Shown here: one piece after another, positions 62,683 to 64,000 of the stretch | Numbering within the stretch: position 1 is the stretch's first letter | Layout: every line of letters begins with the position of its first letter | Source of the DNA: an uncultured Akkermansia sp. | Lineage (GTDB): Bacteria; Verrucomicrobiota; Verrucomicrobiia; Verrucomicrobiales; Akkermansiaceae | NCBI GenBank assembly: GCA_947626545.1 | Contig: CANQSS010000001.1 | Location: 62,001 to 126,000, forward strand | Length of the DNA stretch: 64,000 nt | Reading direction: 5' to 3' | The notes under the pieces: generated by a model | The model's input: only the letters and a program-made list of their open reading frames with translations | Database searches by the model: none | What the model was told of the DNA's origin: nothing | Position numbers and translations under genes: made by a program

Positions 62683-63546
62683 ATGAAAGCGAAATTATAT
62701 ACGCCCCTTGTGGCGCTGACTGTTCTGGGGCTCTGCTCTTGTGGGGATTTGGGGTCGCTGGCGGGTACCGCTATTGAGGTTGCCGCCGCTGGTTACTCTG
62801 CTGTTCAGGAGTACGACGCAAACGGCGTGCCGATTTACGGATATGACGGTAACAATGCCGTGTACGGGTATGACAGCAACAATCAACCGATATACGACAT
62901 AGCCTTGCTTGCAACTGCAGCGAGCGTGCCAAACTGGGAGCCCAAAGCCGGCGTCCCAATCATCTACCCGACGCAAGCCCGGCGCGCAGCCACACCGCCC
63001 CCACAGGCTCGCCACCATGCACCGCTCAAACACCGTCACCCTGTAGTGGCCCACGGATCTCATCGTCCCAATCGCGCCGCCACTCCTCCGCCGTTCAATC
63101 CTCATGTATCCGGTCTTGGATCGCGCCCGGATCGCGCAGCTCCGCTGCCACCGAGCAATACCCGTACGTCCGAGCCGGCGCCGCATCCCGATCGCGCCAC
63201 TCCGCCATCGCGCAATCCTCGTGTGTCGGGACATGGGCCACACTCGAATTCCAATCACCGCATGCAACCCGGCCAGAATCTGGGACGCCCGGGGTTCGGT
63301 CCTCAGCAGGGACGCCCCAATGCAGGTTCCGGACCGGGTCGTCAAAAGGGGAAACCTGCCACGTCAACTCTCGCGGCTCCTGCAGGGGTGAGGGTGGCGC
63401 CGGTGCCCACGGCGACTGCAAAGCCTGCGTCTTCGGACGGGTATGTCTGCATGTCATGCAGCTTGGGCGATACACTCATCAAGAAGTGTACCAACAAAAA
63501 GTGTGTGAATTACGGTAATCCACCGAGTTCCTACAAAAAAAGATGA
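62683..63546 (+). CDS. Pro/His/Arg-rich lipoprotein with C-terminal Cys motif
   Basis: A protein of 287 residues with lipobox GLCSC. After a Tyr/Asp/Asn repeat (VPIYGYDGNNAVYGYDSNNQ) comes a long low-complexity stretch of degenerate units of about 20 residues built on RAATPPP...PHVSG (about 98-215), then a Gly/Gln region. It ends with CMSC-x7-KKC-x4-C, spaced like a zinc ribbon. A zinc-ribbon-like end on a lipoprotein is odd. Whether it is surface-exposed is unknown. Confidence 0.75.
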   Translation: MKAKLYTPLVALTVLGLCSCGDLGSLAGTAIEVAAAGYSAVQEYDANGVPIYGYDGNNAVYGYDSNNQPIYDIALLATAASVPNWEPKAGVPIIYPTQARRAATPPPQARHHAPLKHRHPVVAHGSHRPNRAATPPPFNPHVSGLGSRPDRAAPLPPSNTRTSEPAPHPDRATPPSRNPRVSGHGPHSNSNHRMQPGQNLGRPGFGPQQGRPNAGSGPGRQKGKPATSTLAAPAGVRVAPVPTATAKPASSDGYVCMSCSLGDTLIKKCTNKKCVNYGNPPSSYKKR

Positions 63547-63566
63547 ATCTCATCCACATCAACACC

Positions 63567-64000
63567 ATGAAAATGAAATTAACCATCGGGGCTCTCGCAT
63601 GCTTCATGCTGGGGAGCTGCGCAAGTATGAGTGATTACAACACGGTGAACAGCTCGCAAGTAGGCGTGCCTCAACAGGCATTTGCCGCCACGGTGACGTC
63701 TGCGCGACAGGTGACGCAGGAGTCCTCTGCCTCTACACACAACATGGGTACACTGATTGGCGCCGGCATTGGCCTGGGTGGTGGGCAATTGCTCGGCAGT
63801 GGCAAGGGGCGCGCAGCTTCTACCATTGGCATGGCGGCGGCAGGCGCTCTGGCCGGGCGTTATTTGGCGGACTCCATGGGTCGCACAAAATGCCAAGAGC
63901 TCACTGTCCAAGTGGATGGCACCGGAGCTATGTACAGCTTCGTTCAACCGATCTACAAGCAAATCGGAGAGATCAGCGTCGGAACGCACGGAGTTTATTA
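63567..64000 (+). CDS. Glycine-zipper outer-membrane lipoprotein, partial
   Basis: The frame starts at the ATG at 63567 and is open to the window edge (about 144 residues). It has lipobox MLGSC and a glycine-zipper segment, IGAGIGLGGGQLLGSGKGRA and IGMAAAGALAGRYLADSMG (about 66-110). This is the layout of SlyB/Pcp-type or 17-kDa antigen-type outer-membrane lipoproteins that respond to envelope stress. A beta region follows (ELTVQVDGTGAMYSF). The C-terminus is missing. Confidence 0.72.
   Translation, partial: MKMKLTIGALACFMLGSCASMSDYNTVNSSQVGVPQQAFAATVTSARQVTQESSASTHNMGTLIGAGIGLGGGQLLGSGKGRAASTIGMAAAGALAGRYLADSMGRTKCQELTVQVDGTGAMYSFVQPIYKQIGEISVGTHGVY

Overview
The window looks like a chromosomal segment of a Gram-negative member of the PVC group, most likely a gut-type verrucomicrobium (Akkermansiaceae-like). 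This is an inference from gene content and order: an LPS-type envelope (KdsB, LpxR-like deacylase), a meso-DAP type MurE (DNPR motif), a fused SecDF, a split MacA/MacB/OMF exporter, a complete F1Fo ATP synthase operon and several tandem small lipoproteins. No rRNA, tRNA, CRISPR array, prophage or transposase gene was seen.

Layout. 1-2259 (minus): cytochrome c maturation genes (ccsA fragment, resB-like) behind an LpxR-like lipid A deacylase. 2699-7613 (minus): macA, macB ATPase, macB permease and an outer-membrane factor. 7829-10608 (minus): ssb and transketolase. 10949-12196 (plus): fabG and an RlpA-like lipoprotein. 12535-16124 (minus): TatD hydrolase, RadC and a tail-specific protease. 16438-30673 (minus): one long cell-wall/division (dcw) operon in the order mraZ, rsmH, ftsL, ftsI, murE, murF, mraY, murD, a LysM protein, ftsW, murG, a beta-CASP metallo-hydrolase; most neighbours overlap by 4 bp (ATGA). 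31331-31915: SprT-like zinc protein. 32499-34142 (minus): formate-THF ligase. 34461-40983 (minus): atpB-E-F-H-A-G-D-C. 41822-43362 (plus): kdsB and uppS, converging on a DivIC/FtsB-like gene and a spermidine-synthase-like gene. 44804-48513 (plus): secDF, a membrane-anchored CbiX-like protein and a DUF167 protein. 48654-52136 (minus): a repeat-rich FHA protein and an exported helical protein. 52313-60860 (plus): GT2, L,D-transpeptidase, RseP, Obg, an exported protein, DinG-like helicase and an esterase. 60880-64000: a tyrosine recombinase divergent from three small lipoprotein genes.

Two things stand out beyond the genes. First, almost every gap between transcription units from 2.3 to 48.6 kb is filled by a modular dispersed repeat: a GC hairpin, TATGTACGATGTACGATTT-type 7-bp repeats, then a CGCGCGTTGCGCG hairpin. 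It is sometimes packaged as a roughly 240-bp MITE-like element with AGGGCAAACGCATT termini. The blocks stop very close to the -35 boxes of flanking promoters, and the family is absent from 48.7-64 kb. Second, many promoters have a good TTGACA-N17-TAGAAT form with the -10 only 6-12 bp from the ATG, which implies leaderless or nearly leaderless transcripts.

The most system-like novelty candidates are the recombinase/lipoprotein control region (paired 21-bp inverted palindromes with phased T-tracts), the FHA protein with ten 14-residue repeats and a DUF4384-like end, an RsmH with a roughly 180-residue N-terminal extension, and a helically phased ACACTT repeat over the mraZ promoter that resembles a MraZ operator.
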